In this document: piece by piece, positions 16,132-25,047 of the stretch | How positions within the stretch are numbered: the first letter of the stretch is position 1 | Layout of the letters: each line of letters begins with the position of its first letter | From: Paenibacillus sabuli | GTDB taxonomy: Bacteria > Bacillota > Bacilli > Paenibacillales > Paenibacillaceae | Assembly: GCF_014705605.1 (NCBI RefSeq) | Contig: NZ_JACXIZ010000037.1 | Span: 1 to 42,338, forward strand | Direction of reading: 5' to 3' | DNA length: 42,338 nucleotides | Made by a program: the position numbers and the translations under genes | Notes under the pieces: model-generated | The model's database searches: none | Told to the model about the DNA's origin: nothing | What the model saw: the letters and a program-made list of their open reading frames with translations, nothing else

Positions 16132-17994
16132 TTGGACGATAAAGAGCGGGGACTGCGCCATGCGCTCCGTCGTTACAAGCTGAACAGCTTGTTCGTGCGC
16201 AATCTGCTGTTGATCCTGCTGCTCATGCTGCTGCCGTTCACCGGGCTGCTCGTGGCGATCAACAAGTACAACCGCCAGCTGCTGCAGGAGGAGATCGGCC
16301 AGATCAATCTGAACTCGCTGCAGCGCGTGCGCGAGCTGGCGGACAATATCGTGAATGAAGCGGAGCGCATGGCGACCAAGCTCACGCTTCTCCCCGAAGT
16401 ACAGACCTTCTTCGAGGTCCCGGCCTATACGCGTTATTTTCAAGCCGGCACCAAGAGCATCTATCAATCCATCACGCTGCTCACCCACACCTACGAATAC
16501 ATCGATTCGATCTACATCTATTCGGAGCGCAACGATTATGTCATCTCCAATAGCAACAATGCCAGAGCTGGCGAATTCAACGACGCGAGCTGGCTGCAGA
16601 GTTACCGCGATCGTACAGGCGATACGCCGTGGACGCTGTATCGTACCAAATACGGCAGCTACCCGTACCTCATCTCGCTCGTACGGCCGGGGGGACCGGT
16701 CGGAGGGGACGTCTCCGGCGCCGTGATTATCAATATCGACGCGCAGCGGCTCGGCGAGCTGTTTGACGGGCTCGGTCAGACAATCGCCGAGAATCTGTTC
16801 GTCCTCGGCACGGACGGTCGCGTCCTGTACAACAACAATCCCGAGCTGCTGATGAGCGCCTATGCGGACCAGCCGGCGCTGGCGGACATCGATGCGGCCC
16901 AAGAGGGCTCCCGCGTCCGCGCGATCGACGGCAGCAAGCTGGTCATCTCCGCGGTGCCCTCGACGCGCTACCCCTGGACCTACGCCTCGGTGCTGCCGCT
17001 CACGCACTTCGCCGAGCGTACGGAGACGGTCGGCCGTTACTTCCTCGTGGTAGCGGCGATCACCGGCGCAGCGCTGCTGGCGGTCGTGCTGCTGATCTCG
17101 GTCCGCACCTACGCGCCGCTGCGCCGCATCCTGGCGATCCTCGAAGATCCGGAGCGCTGGCTGCGTCAGCGCGGCGGACCGGCGGGACGGGCGCGCGACG
17201 AGCTGCACGACATCGGCGACCGCGTCGCCGGCAGCATGCAGTCCCAGCGCGCGACCGAGCGGGAGCTGCAGGAGCGGATGCGGCTGCTCACCCGGGCGCA
17301 GACGGTCGCCCTGCAGGCTCAGATCTCGCCGCACTTCCTCAGCAACACGCTGGATAGCATCCAGTGGTCGGCGCTGGAGCTGACCGGCCGCCCCAATGCG
17401 GTGACGGATATGGTGCAGGCGCTGTCGGCGCTGATGCGCATCCGCATGCAAGCGGACGATCCGCTCGTCGACATCGGCACCGAATTGGAGCACGTCCGGC
17501 AGTACGTCGGGATCATGCGCCGGCGCTGCCCGGAGATTGAATTCGACATCGGCGCGGACGAGGGGCTGCTCGGCTACCAGACCGTGCAGCTCGTGCTGCA
17601 GCCGCTCGTCGAGAACGCCGTCGCGCACGGGCTGCGGCCGCGGCGCATGCGCGGCCGCATCACCGTGCGAGGATGGCTGAGGGAAGACATGATCCGCTTC
17701 GAGGTCAGCGATGACGGCGCGGGTCTGCCGCCGGAGCGGCTGGAGGCGCTGAATCGCCGTCTGCGCGCGGACGAGGGGCTGCTCAGCGCGCATATCGGGC
17801 TCGGCAATGTGAGCCAGAGGCTGCGGCTCGTATATGGCCCGGCGGCAGGCGTCTGCGTGCGGCAGCGGGACGGCGGCGGTCTCGTCGTGGAGCTGCGCTT
17901 CCCGGCGTTGCCGGTCGGCGAGCAGGTGCCCGGCCTGGAGCGGCCGGATCGCCCGGATCGTCCAGAGCCTGGGGACGCCTCGCGAATCGGTTAA
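16132..17994 (+). CDS. YesM-type sensor histidine kinase
   Basis: A 620-residue membrane kinase. The first membrane segment is near 22-42 (NLLLILLLMLLPFTGLLVAI). An extracellular cache-like sensor region runs from ~45 to 300, and the second segment is near 304-324 (FLVVAAITGAALLAVVLLIS). The His_kinase motif is LQAQISPHFLSNTLDSIQW with His401; the family usually has N for S before PHF and Y for S before NTL. The ATPase domain shows ENAVAHGL and VSDDGAGLPPERL. Its TTG start is six bases after the regulator stop, with GGTGAGG just upstream. The C-terminal tail is rich in Pro, Asp and Arg. Confidence 0.9.
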   Translation: MDDKERGLRHALRRYKLNSLFVRNLLLILLLMLLPFTGLLVAINKYNRQLLQEEIGQINLNSLQRVRELADNIVNEAERMATKLTLLPEVQTFFEVPAYTRYFQAGTKSIYQSITLLTHTYEYIDSIYIYSERNDYVISNSNNARAGEFNDASWLQSYRDRTGDTPWTLYRTKYGSYPYLISLVRPGGPVGGDVSGAVIINIDAQRLGELFDGLGQTIAENLFVLGTDGRVLYNNNPELLMSAYADQPALADIDAAQEGSRVRAIDGSKLVISAVPSTRYPWTYASVLPLTHFAERTETVGRYFLVVAAITGAALLAVVLLISVRTYAPLRRILAILEDPERWLRQRGGPAGRARDELHDIGDRVAGSMQSQRATERELQERMRLLTRAQTVALQAQISPHFLSNTLDSIQWSALELTGRPNAVTDMVQALSALMRIRMQADDPLVDIGTELEHVRQYVGIMRRRCPEIEFDIGADEGLLGYQTVQLVLQPLVENAVAHGLRPRRMRGRITVRGWLREDMIRFEVSDDGAGLPPERLEALNRRLRADEGLLSAHIGLGNVSQRLRLVYGPAAGVCVRQRDGGGLVVELRFPALPVGEQVPGLERPDRPDRPEPGDASRIG

Positions 17995-18098
17995 ATATGC
18001 GCACCGGATCTGCAAATTGTGCACGATCCCGGAAGCCCCAATTGCGCTACACTCTAGAAGCGCGGTGAAAAAGTGCCATGAAAAGGAGGAGAAGCGCA

Positions 18099-19511
18099 AT
18101 GAGATGGATCGAGGAACCGGCGCGCCGCCACGAGGCGCGCGCCGACTATGAGGTGATCGTCTGCGGCGGCGGACCGGCGGGGATCGGCGCGGCGCTCGGG
18201 GCCGCCTGCCAGGGTGCGCGCACGCTGCTGATCGAGGCCGGCGGCTGCCTCGGCGGCGTCTGGACCGCCGGGCTGCTGTCGTACGTCATGGACAGTGCGG
18301 ACAAGGGCGGCGTATTGGAGACAATTGTAGCCCGCCTGCAGGCGGCGGACGCCTACCGGCCCGAGCCCCACCCCTCGGCGGGCTCGGCCTATGACGGGAC
18401 GGCCGACTATACGTACGACGCCGAGGCGATGAAGACCGTACTCGACGCGCTGTGCCGCGATTCCGGCGTCGACGTGCTGCTGCATGCGCGCGTCGTCGCG
18501 GCGGCGATGCAGGGGGGCGTCGCGACAGGCACGGCGCGGGGGGCGGACGAGCGAGACCTGCGCGATGAAGGAGGGCCGCGCACCGGCAGCCGCGCTCGGG
18601 CGGAGCGCGCCGCATCTGCGCGCGCCGCCGCCATCGAGGCGGTGCTGGTGGAGGGCTTCGGCGGACGAGCCGCCTATACCGGACGGCAATTCATCGATTG
18701 CACCGGCAGCGGCGATCTCGGCGCACTGGCGGGCGCGGCGTACGAGATGGGGCATCCGGAGAGCGGCCAAGTGCAGCCCTCGACGCTCCTGGCGATCGTC
18801 AGCGGCGTCCCGGACGAGCAGGAGAGCACGCTCGTGCGGCCGCACAAGGAGGCGCTGTATGCGCGGATCGCGGCCGGCGGCTATGCGCCGAGCTACAAGC
18901 GCCCGGTGCTCTTCCGCCTGCCGCAGCCGGGGATGGCGACGCTGATGCTCAATCATCAGTACGGCGTGCGCTGCGACGATCCGTGGGCGATCTCGCACGC
19001 GACGCGGGAAGCGCGCGCGGAGCTGCGCGACGCCGTGCAGGCGCTGGCGCGCACGGCGGGCTGGGAGCGGCTGCGGCTCGTCGCGACCGCGCAGCAGCTC
19101 GGCCTGCGCGAGGGCCGGCGGCTGCGGGGGCGCTACACGGTAACCAGGGACGACCTGATTGCGGGCAGCCGCTTCCCCGACGCGGTATGCCGGGCGACGC
19201 TGCCGGTCGATGTGCACGCGCTCGGCCCGGAGCGCGAGGGCGAGGATGCGCGGCAGCAGGTGCAGGCGCAGCCTTACGATATCCCGTACCGCAGCCTCGT
19301 CGCGGCCGATATCGCCAATCTGCTCATGGCCGGACGCTGCATCAGCGGCGACTTCCATGCGCACGCGTCGTACCGCGTCACCGGCAATGCGGTGCCGCTC
19401 GGCGAGGCCGCGGGCGTCGCAGCGGCGATGGCGGCGCAGCGGCAGGTCGAGCCGGCCTGCCTGGACGGCGCGGATGTCCGCGCCGCGATGCGCCAAGCGA
19501 TGCGTCAATAA
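18099..19511 (+). CDS. FAD-dependent oxidoreductase, FAD_oxidored family
   Basis: A 470-residue flavoprotein. The N-terminal Rossmann fold has VIVCGGGPAGIGAALGAA (Gly23-Gly30) and the FAD ribose glutamate in LLIEAGGCLGG. FIDCTGSGDLGALAG lies mid-protein, and the end has NLLMAGRCISGDFHAHASYR and GNAVPLGEAAG, typical of the PF12831 family. ATG 18099 has AAGGAGG upstream; ATG 18078 has no site. Residues ~150-185 are an Arg/Ala/Gly-rich insert, unlike neighbouring conserved blocks. Such proteins occur in polysaccharide loci but have few known substrates. No signal peptide is seen, so the protein is cytosolic. A weak TACACT element at 18048 followed by CTAGAAG resembles other promoters here. Confidence 0.85.
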   Translation: MRWIEEPARRHEARADYEVIVCGGGPAGIGAALGAACQGARTLLIEAGGCLGGVWTAGLLSYVMDSADKGGVLETIVARLQAADAYRPEPHPSAGSAYDGTADYTYDAEAMKTVLDALCRDSGVDVLLHARVVAAAMQGGVATGTARGADERDLRDEGGPRTGSRARAERAASARAAAIEAVLVEGFGGRAAYTGRQFIDCTGSGDLGALAGAAYEMGHPESGQVQPSTLLAIVSGVPDEQESTLVRPHKEALYARIAAGGYAPSYKRPVLFRLPQPGMATLMLNHQYGVRCDDPWAISHATREARAELRDAVQALARTAGWERLRLVATAQQLGLREGRRLRGRYTVTRDDLIAGSRFPDAVCRATLPVDVHALGPEREGEDARQQVQAQPYDIPYRSLVAADIANLLMAGRCISGDFHAHASYRVTGNAVPLGEAAGVAAAMAAQRQVEPACLDGADVRAAMRQAMRQ

Positions 19512-19546
19512 GTACAGATCGCGTACGCAATATCAATTCATTGGAA

Positions 19547-19576
19547 TTGAAATGCACAAAAGAAAGCCCTTACAAT
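19547..19576 (+). promoter_or_regulatory. Promoter of the binding-protein gene
   Basis: TTGAAA (19547-19552), 18 bases, TACAAT (19571-19576) within GCCCTTACAATACAATTAGAAG. Confidence 0.6.
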
Positions 19577-19582
19577 ACAATT

Positions 19583-19594
19583 AGAAGCGCTTCT
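19583..19594. promoter_or_regulatory. AGAAGCGCTTCT palindrome, cre-like
   Basis: A perfect 12-bp palindrome with the AAGCGCTT core of CcpA sites, located at the predicted transcription start of the binding-protein gene. It fits repression by CcpA at a roadblock position; a site for another regulator is equally possible. Confidence 0.45.
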
Positions 19595-19633
19595 GATGGA
19601 CTGAGTCAATTGTAAAGAGGGGGATACGGGACC

Positions 19634-21211
19634 ATGAACAAGAATCGACGGAGCTGGAATATCCTACTGCTGGCGCTGCTGTTGCTGCTTGCTGCCTGCA
19701 GCGGCAATGCCGGCACTGCAGGCAACGGCAGCAACGGCAGCGAGGCTGGGGAGACGGGTTCGGGGACAGCGGACGCGGAGCCGGTCACGCTGAAGTGGAT
19801 TATGGGCGGCCCGGGCAAGCAGCGCGATTCCGACAAGGTGTGGGCGCTGTTCAACGAGCGCTTGCAGGAGTACTTGCCGAACACAAAGGTGGAATTCGAA
19901 GTCATCCCGTTCGGCGAATTCAAGGAGCGCTGGCAGTTAATCTCAGCCTCGCAGGAGCAAGCCGATCTCGTGTGGACGGGCTTCGTGTTGTCGCTGGCCG
20001 ATGAGGTGCGCAAAGGCGCGTATCTGCCGCTCGACGAACTGGTGGAGGCTGAAGCGCCGGGCATCCTGGATGTCATACCGGACTGGGTGCTCGACATGAC
20101 CCGCGTCGACGGCGAGCTGTACGCGATTCCGAACTATCAGCAGATGACGGAGACGCGCATCGGGATGCGCACGCCCACGGCCTTGGCCGACGCGTATCTC
20201 GACCGCGACAAGGCGGAGCAGGTGTTCCTGGCGCGGGAAGGGCGTCCGCTCGACCAGGCTTCCTACGATGTGCTGACCGAATACTTCAGCAAGATCAAGG
20301 AAGCGGGCAAGATTCAGAAGGGCATCAGCGACGCGATCTGGCCAAACATCAACGCCGGCGTCAAAATTGCCAGTCCTTTTGTCGTGCCGGTCGACGACAA
20401 GACCTACACGGTACAGCTGCTCGACGAACTGCCGGAGAAAATCCTCGAACAGCAGATGCAGCGGCAGTGGCAGGAGATGGGCTTTATCCGCGAGGATATT
20501 CTGAGCAATACCAACCGGCGTCAGGACGAGGGCAAGGAGGACGGCTATATCGCCTGGTTCCACGAGAATTTCAAGGGACAGAGCGAAAAGGAGACGGCGA
20601 ACGCCGGATTCCCGATCGACGTCATCCCATTAGAGGAAAAATTCTATATCTCTCGCCTGGACAGCGCCACCAATACGGCTATCGCCCGGCAATCGGAGCA
20701 TCCCGAGCGCGCGATGCAGTTCCTCGAGCTGATGCATACGGAGAAGGGCAAGGACCTGTATCGGTTGCTCGTGCACGGCATCGAAGGCGAGCATTACACG
20801 GTCGTGAATGACAATCGAATCGAGCTGACCGATTTTGGTCAAAAGCCCGATTCGGCGCAGCACCCCTACTCAATGCCGAAGTGGGCGGTGGGCAACACGT
20901 TCATGGCGTACGAGACGCAGCTCGATCCCGAGGGCTGGAACGACTATATTCTGGACGTGCACGATCAGGCGGTCGTGCATCCGCTCGTCGGCTTCAAGCC
21001 GGATCTGCAGGAGGTGCGGACGGAAATCGCCCAGATCAGCGCGATTAGCACAGAATACAAGCTATACGAATTCTCGCCGCGTCCACTAGAGGAAATGCGA
21101 ACGGAGAAGCTGGAGCGCATCAAGCAGGCCGGCGGCGACAAGGTGAAGCGCGTGTTGCAGGAGCAGATTGACGCATATTTGCAAGAGAAAGGCGTGGAAA
21201 AGCAAGAATAG
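19634..21211 (+). CDS. Lipoprotein solute-binding protein of an ABC sugar importer
   Basis: A 525-residue protein with a type II signal peptide: basic start, hydrophobic LLLALLLLLAAC and a lipobox whose cysteine is Cys22. A Gly/Ser/Asn/Thr-rich linker follows to about residue 50. The mature part has the usual family-1 binding-protein features (LKWIMGGPGKQRDSDKVWALF at the start, a hinge-like YAIPNYQQMTETRIGMRT and the late DPEGWNDYILDVHDQ). It should present oligosaccharides to the permeases encoded at 12568-14398. It is a large member of the LplA-type group. The ligand is unknown, but the context suggests a fucosylated or acidic oligosaccharide. Confidence 0.9.
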   Translation: MNKNRRSWNILLLALLLLLAACSGNAGTAGNGSNGSEAGETGSGTADAEPVTLKWIMGGPGKQRDSDKVWALFNERLQEYLPNTKVEFEVIPFGEFKERWQLISASQEQADLVWTGFVLSLADEVRKGAYLPLDELVEAEAPGILDVIPDWVLDMTRVDGELYAIPNYQQMTETRIGMRTPTALADAYLDRDKAEQVFLAREGRPLDQASYDVLTEYFSKIKEAGKIQKGISDAIWPNINAGVKIASPFVVPVDDKTYTVQLLDELPEKILEQQMQRQWQEMGFIREDILSNTNRRQDEGKEDGYIAWFHENFKGQSEKETANAGFPIDVIPLEEKFYISRLDSATNTAIARQSEHPERAMQFLELMHTEKGKDLYRLLVHGIEGEHYTVVNDNRIELTDFGQKPDSAQHPYSMPKWAVGNTFMAYETQLDPEGWNDYILDVHDQAVVHPLVGFKPDLQEVRTEIAQISAISTEYKLYEFSPRPLEEMRTEKLERIKQAGGDKVKRVLQEQIDAYLQEKGVEKQE

Positions 21212-21261
21212 GACGAAACTGAGGATGCCTGTTAGGCTGTAAAGTGCGTTTCGTTTCGCGA

Positions 21262-21302
21262 AAGTTAGGAAGTATAGGCGATGGACCTATACTCCCTAAC
21301 TT
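21262..21302. other. Long hairpin after the binding-protein gene
   Basis: AAGTTAGGAAGTATAGG (21262-21278) and CCTATACTCCCTAACTT (21286-21302) pair over 17 bases with one mismatch around a 7-base loop. TTTCGCGAAA lies just before it. No T run follows, so it is not a standard terminator. Confidence 0.85.
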
Positions 21303-21304
21303 GT

Positions 21305-21374
21305 AAGGCGAAACAAGGCGAAACAAGGCGAAACAAGGCGAAACAAGGCGAAACAAGGCGAAACAAGGCGAAAC
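21305..21374. repeat. 10-bp tandem repeat AAGGCGAAAC, seven copies
   Basis: Seven perfect head-to-tail copies directly after the hairpin and 56 bases before the beta-helix gene. The block is flanked by two similar segments, GGATGCCTGTTAGGC (21226) and GGATGCCTCATTAGGC (21378). Confidence 0.95.
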
Positions 21375-21430
21375 GGTGGATGCCTCATTAGGCGCCCAAC
21401 TCGGTTTCGTTAAACAAAGGAGGCACAATT

Positions 21431-24400
21431 ATGAAACGATTTCGCTTAATTCCTTTGCTGCTGGCGGCAGCTGTGGCCGCCCCCGTACTCCCGGCCGGGC
21501 TCAATGCCCGGACCGCGGCTGCCGATCCGCCGGGCGCGGTGCTCTACGTCGCCCCGGACGGCGACGACAGCGGGTCCGGCACGATCGGCGATCCGCTGGC
21601 GACGCTGGACGGCGCGCGCGACGCGATCCGCGCGCTGAAGACCGGTTCCGGATTGCCAGCCGGAGGCGTCCGTGTCGAATTGCGAGAAGGCGCTTACAGC
21701 TTGGACGAGAGCTTCGCGCTCGCGGCCCAGGACTCAGGCGCGTCCGGCTCGCCGATCGTCTACGGCGCGTATGACGACGAAGCGGTCAGTCTCATCGGCG
21801 GCATCGAGCTCGATCCGGGTGACTTCGCAGCGGTGAGTGATCCGGCGATTGCGGCCCGGCTGCCGGACGGCGGCGCGCAGGTGCTGGAGCTCGATCTGGC
21901 GGCGCTCGGCGTCACCGATTATGGTAGCATCGAACGATACGGTTTCGGCATACCTACTGTCCCGCCGCCGCCGGAGCTATTCGTGGACGATGCGCCGCAG
22001 ACGATTGCGCGCTGGCCCAACAGCGGCTACGAGTTGATCGGTACGGTCGACGACCCCGGCTCGAATCCGCGTGTGGGCGAAACGCCGGACCGCGGCGCGA
22101 TCTTTGAGTATCTTGACGAGCGGCCAGAGAACTGGGCCGATCTGTCGGACGTGTGGATGTACGGCTATTGGGCGATCGACTGGGCGGACGGCAATCTGCG
22201 AATCGCTACGCTGGACGCGGCGACGAACCGGATCGAGACGGCGCAGCCGAGCCATTATACGGTCAAGAGCGGTCAGCGCTATTATTACTACAATGTGCTC
22301 GAGGAGCTGGATCGCGCGGGCGAATGGTACCTGGACCGCACGAGCGGCGTGCTCTACCTGCAACCGCCGACCGGCTTCGCCTCGAGCGCGGTGCGACTGT
22401 CGCTGCTGGATGATCCGCTGATCACGATGCAGGACGTATCGCATGTGACATTCGAAGGGCTGACGATCGAGGCCGGACGCGGCTCGGGCATCGAGATGAA
22501 CGGCGGCGCGGACAATATCATTACAGGTTCCACCTTCCGCAATCTGGGCGGCTTCGCTGTAAAGATCGATGGCGGTCAGCGCCACAGCTTCGCTGCGAAC
22601 CGGGTGTACAATACCGGCGTCGGCGGGGTGTCCCTGAAGGGCGGCGACCGCATCACGCTGACACCTGGCGAGCATGAGGTCATCGACAGCGAATTCTCGA
22701 ATTACAGCCGTCTCAAGGCAACCTATAGCCCGGCTGTCGACATCGTCGGCGTCGGCAACCGCGTCGCGCACAATGAGATGTACGACGCCCCCCATATGGC
22801 GATTCGACTCAAGGGCAACGATCATATCGTGGAGTATAACGATATTCACGACGTGCTGCTGGAGACAAGCGACGCCGGCGCGATCTACATGGGTCGGGAC
22901 TGGTCGGAGCAGGGCAACGTCATCCGCTACAACTATCTGCACGACCTGCAGGGCTATGCGCAGGGCGTGGGCCAGATCGGCATCTATCTCGACGACATGG
23001 CCAGCGGCACGACGGTGTACGGCAATATTATTCAGAATTCGGACCGCGGCATGCTGATCGGCGGCGGCCGCAGCAACCTGATCGTCAACAACATGATGCT
23101 GGACAGCAATCGCTCGATGACGCTCGACGCGCGCGGGCTCGGCGGCTGGAGCGACACCTGTCAGGCGGGCGGCGTCATGGTCACCCGACTCGAGGCGATG
23201 CCTTATCAAGATGAGCCGTGGGCGTCCCGCTATCCGCAGCTGACGACGACGCTGAGCGACAGTCCTTGTTCGCCGCTCTACAATACGGTGGCGAACAATG
23301 TGGTCTACAATACACAGGAGTTGTCAATCAACAGCGCGGCTGCGGCGGGCGGCACGATCGGCCCGAACTGGAGGACGACGAGCGATCCCGGCTTCGTCGA
23401 TCTGGCGAACGGCGACTTGTCATTGGCGCCAAGCGCACAGGTGCTGAGCGAGCTACCAGACTTCGAGCCGATCCCGTTCGGCATGATCGGCATCGGCACG
23501 CCGGCCCAGCGGCTGGCGAATTTGGAACATGAGCTGGATGTGCACGAAGCGAGCGGCGCTGTCCGAGACCCGCTCGCCGGTCTGCTCGCTACGGCAGTAC
23601 AGCAGATGGCGAGCGAGCTGGCGGACGGCGACGAGGCAGGGGTGCTGAGTGAGCTCGACAGCTTCGACCAGCATCTGACACAATCCAATATGCAGAGTCA
23701 TATCGACGCCGCGGCCAAGGCTGCGTTGACCCGCTATGCAGACGCGCTGCGAGGCAAGCTGGCGGACGATCCGCTGGCGCGCCTGCTGCTGTTCGCGCCG
23801 ACCACGCACACGACGCCGGGCGAATCGCTGCGCTTGTGGGCGGCGGGCGAGACGCGCTCAGGGCGCTATGCCGGGTTGTACGACAGCTTGCAATACAGCA
23901 GCTCCGACCCAGCGGTCGCAACGATCGATGCGAACGGGGCGGTCACCACGGTCGGGACAGGCGACGCAGTGCTGACGGCGAGCGGCGAGCTGGGCGGTGT
24001 GCAGCGCCAGGCGAGCGCAACGTTGTACGTCGCCAACGCCTTCCTCGCGTCGATCGAGCTGGGGCCGGCCGCGCCGCAGCCGATCGTGGGGAGCACGGTG
24101 CAGCTCAGTGTGTACGGCGAGTTGGCGGATGGCAGCCCCGCCGATCTGTCGGCGGCGCAGATTACCTACGGCACGTTGGATGCGTCGATTGCCACGGTGG
24201 ATAGCACGGGACTCTTGACAGCGCTGAGCGAAGGCGTAGCGGGCTTGACAGCCAGCGTGACGCTGGATGGCGTCACAGCGAGCACGGTCAAGTACGTGAT
24301 CGTGCGCCCGGACGGCGTCTCAGCGCCGCCTGCGCCCTGGGACGTATACCAATACGGCAATGCGGATGGCTTCGTCGCGGCGGACGGCGCGGAGTGGTCG

Positions 24401-24883
24401 ATGGTGAGCAACGGCGCAGATATCTGGGGAATGGCGGATTCGTTCACCTATGCGGCCCAGACGATCGCGAATGTGCAGCCTGCGGAGACGCTGGAGCTGA
24501 CCTTCACGGCGGAGTCGCTGATCGACACGCACAAGGACGCTTCGGTCGGGCTGATGTTCCGCGATACCGATGCTGCGGGCGCGCAGCATGTGAACTTCCG
24601 CGTGTTGCCCGGCGGGAAGACGCGATTCGTGTACCGCACGAGCGAAGATGGGGCGTCCAGCTATGCATCCGGACCGACTCTGTCCTATCCGGCCGAGCTC
24701 AAGCTGACGAAGCAGGGCGATCTGTTCACCGCCTATGTGCGCCAGGATGGCCAATGGCAGCAGGCGGCGCAGGTTGAGGTGGACATGGACAATAGCGAGC
24801 TGCTGGGCGGGTTGTCATTATTCTCTCACTCGTCGGAAGCGACTGGCGCCGTGCTGACGCAGCCGGTGCTCGTGCGCCAATAA
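21431..24883 (+). CDS. Large secreted right-handed beta-helix protein with Big_2-like domains
   Basis: A 1150-residue exported protein. Residues 1-33 are a signal peptide with cleavage likely after NARTAAA. The next segment (VLYVAPDGDDSGSGTIGDPL) and the later VSLIGGIELDPGDF resemble the start of GH141- and GH120-like beta-helix hydrolases. Repeated helix rungs run from ~300 to 640 (VTFEGLTIEAGRGSGIEMNG, SDAGAIYMGRDWSEQGNVIR). Two bacterial Ig-like Big_2 domains follow (YSSSDPAVATIDANGAVT; TLDASIATVDSTGLLTAL). The last ~190 residues look like a concanavalin-type carbohydrate-binding domain. Start supported by AAAGGAGG seven bases upstream. A polysaccharide hydrolase or lyase is likely; GH141 (which includes alpha-L-fucosidases) is a guess from pattern only. 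Confidence 0.75.
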   Translation: MKRFRLIPLLLAAAVAAPVLPAGLNARTAAADPPGAVLYVAPDGDDSGSGTIGDPLATLDGARDAIRALKTGSGLPAGGVRVELREGAYSLDESFALAAQDSGASGSPIVYGAYDDEAVSLIGGIELDPGDFAAVSDPAIAARLPDGGAQVLELDLAALGVTDYGSIERYGFGIPTVPPPPELFVDDAPQTIARWPNSGYELIGTVDDPGSNPRVGETPDRGAIFEYLDERPENWADLSDVWMYGYWAIDWADGNLRIATLDAATNRIETAQPSHYTVKSGQRYYYYNVLEELDRAGEWYLDRTSGVLYLQPPTGFASSAVRLSLLDDPLITMQDVSHVTFEGLTIEAGRGSGIEMNGGADNIITGSTFRNLGGFAVKIDGGQRHSFAANRVYNTGVGGVSLKGGDRITLTPGEHEVIDSEFSNYSRLKATYSPAVDIVGVGNRVAHNEMYDAPHMAIRLKGNDHIVEYNDIHDVLLETSDAGAIYMGRDWSEQGNVIRYNYLHDLQGYAQGVGQIGIYLDDMASGTTVYGNIIQNSDRGMLIGGGRSNLIVNNMMLDSNRSMTLDARGLGGWSDTCQAGGVMVTRLEAMPYQDEPWASRYPQLTTTLSDSPCSPLYNTVANNVVYNTQELSINSAAAAGGTIGPNWRTTSDPGFVDLANGDLSLAPSAQVLSELPDFEPIPFGMIGIGTPAQRLANLEHELDVHEASGAVRDPLAGLLATAVQQMASELADGDEAGVLSELDSFDQHLTQSNMQSHIDAAAKAALTRYADALRGKLADDPLARLLLFAPTTHTTPGESLRLWAAGETRSGRYAGLYDSLQYSSSDPAVATIDANGAVTTVGTGDAVLTASGELGGVQRQASATLYVANAFLASIELGPAAPQPIVGSTVQLSVYGELADGSPADLSAAQITYGTLDASIATVDSTGLLTALSEGVAGLTASVTLDGVTASTVKYVIVRPDGVSAPPAPWDVYQYGNADGFVAADGAEWSMVSNGADIWGMADSFTYAAQTIANVQPAETLELTFTAESLIDTHKDASVGLMFRDTDAAGAQHVNFRVLPGGKTRFVYRTSEDGASSYASGPTLSYPAELKLTKQGDLFTAYVRQDGQWQQAAQVEVDMDNSELLGGLSLFSHSSEATGAVLTQPVLVRQ

Positions 24884-24963
24884 GCGCTAAGCGCGACCTG
24901 TGCCTATGATCTGGGCCTATTATATGGCGCGCGAATGATACGATAATCATCCCGAAGTGACGC

Positions 24964-24996
24964 GGCCCCCGTCCTGCCATCCGGCAGGCGGGGGCC
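24964..24996 (+). other. Strong GC hairpin before the heparinase-like gene
   Basis: GGCCCCCGTCCTGCC and GGCAGGCGGGGGCC form a 14-bp stem with one bulged T and a 4-base loop. A GATAAT-like -10 and an ATGAT-N6-ATCAT inverted repeat lie about 20 bases upstream. No T run follows, so it is a leader hairpin or a processed intercistronic structure. Confidence 0.65.
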
Positions 24997-25047
24997 TGCA
25001 CGTCGATCGGCCGCGGACGGCCGATCCGAAAGGAGCGCAAACAGGCT

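Noticed and set aside
15322-18099. Open frame of 925 codons on the minus strand across the two-component genes
   Set aside because: It is antisense to two genes with clear family motifs; its Arg/His/Gln-rich translation is the usual mirror frame of high-GC coding DNA.
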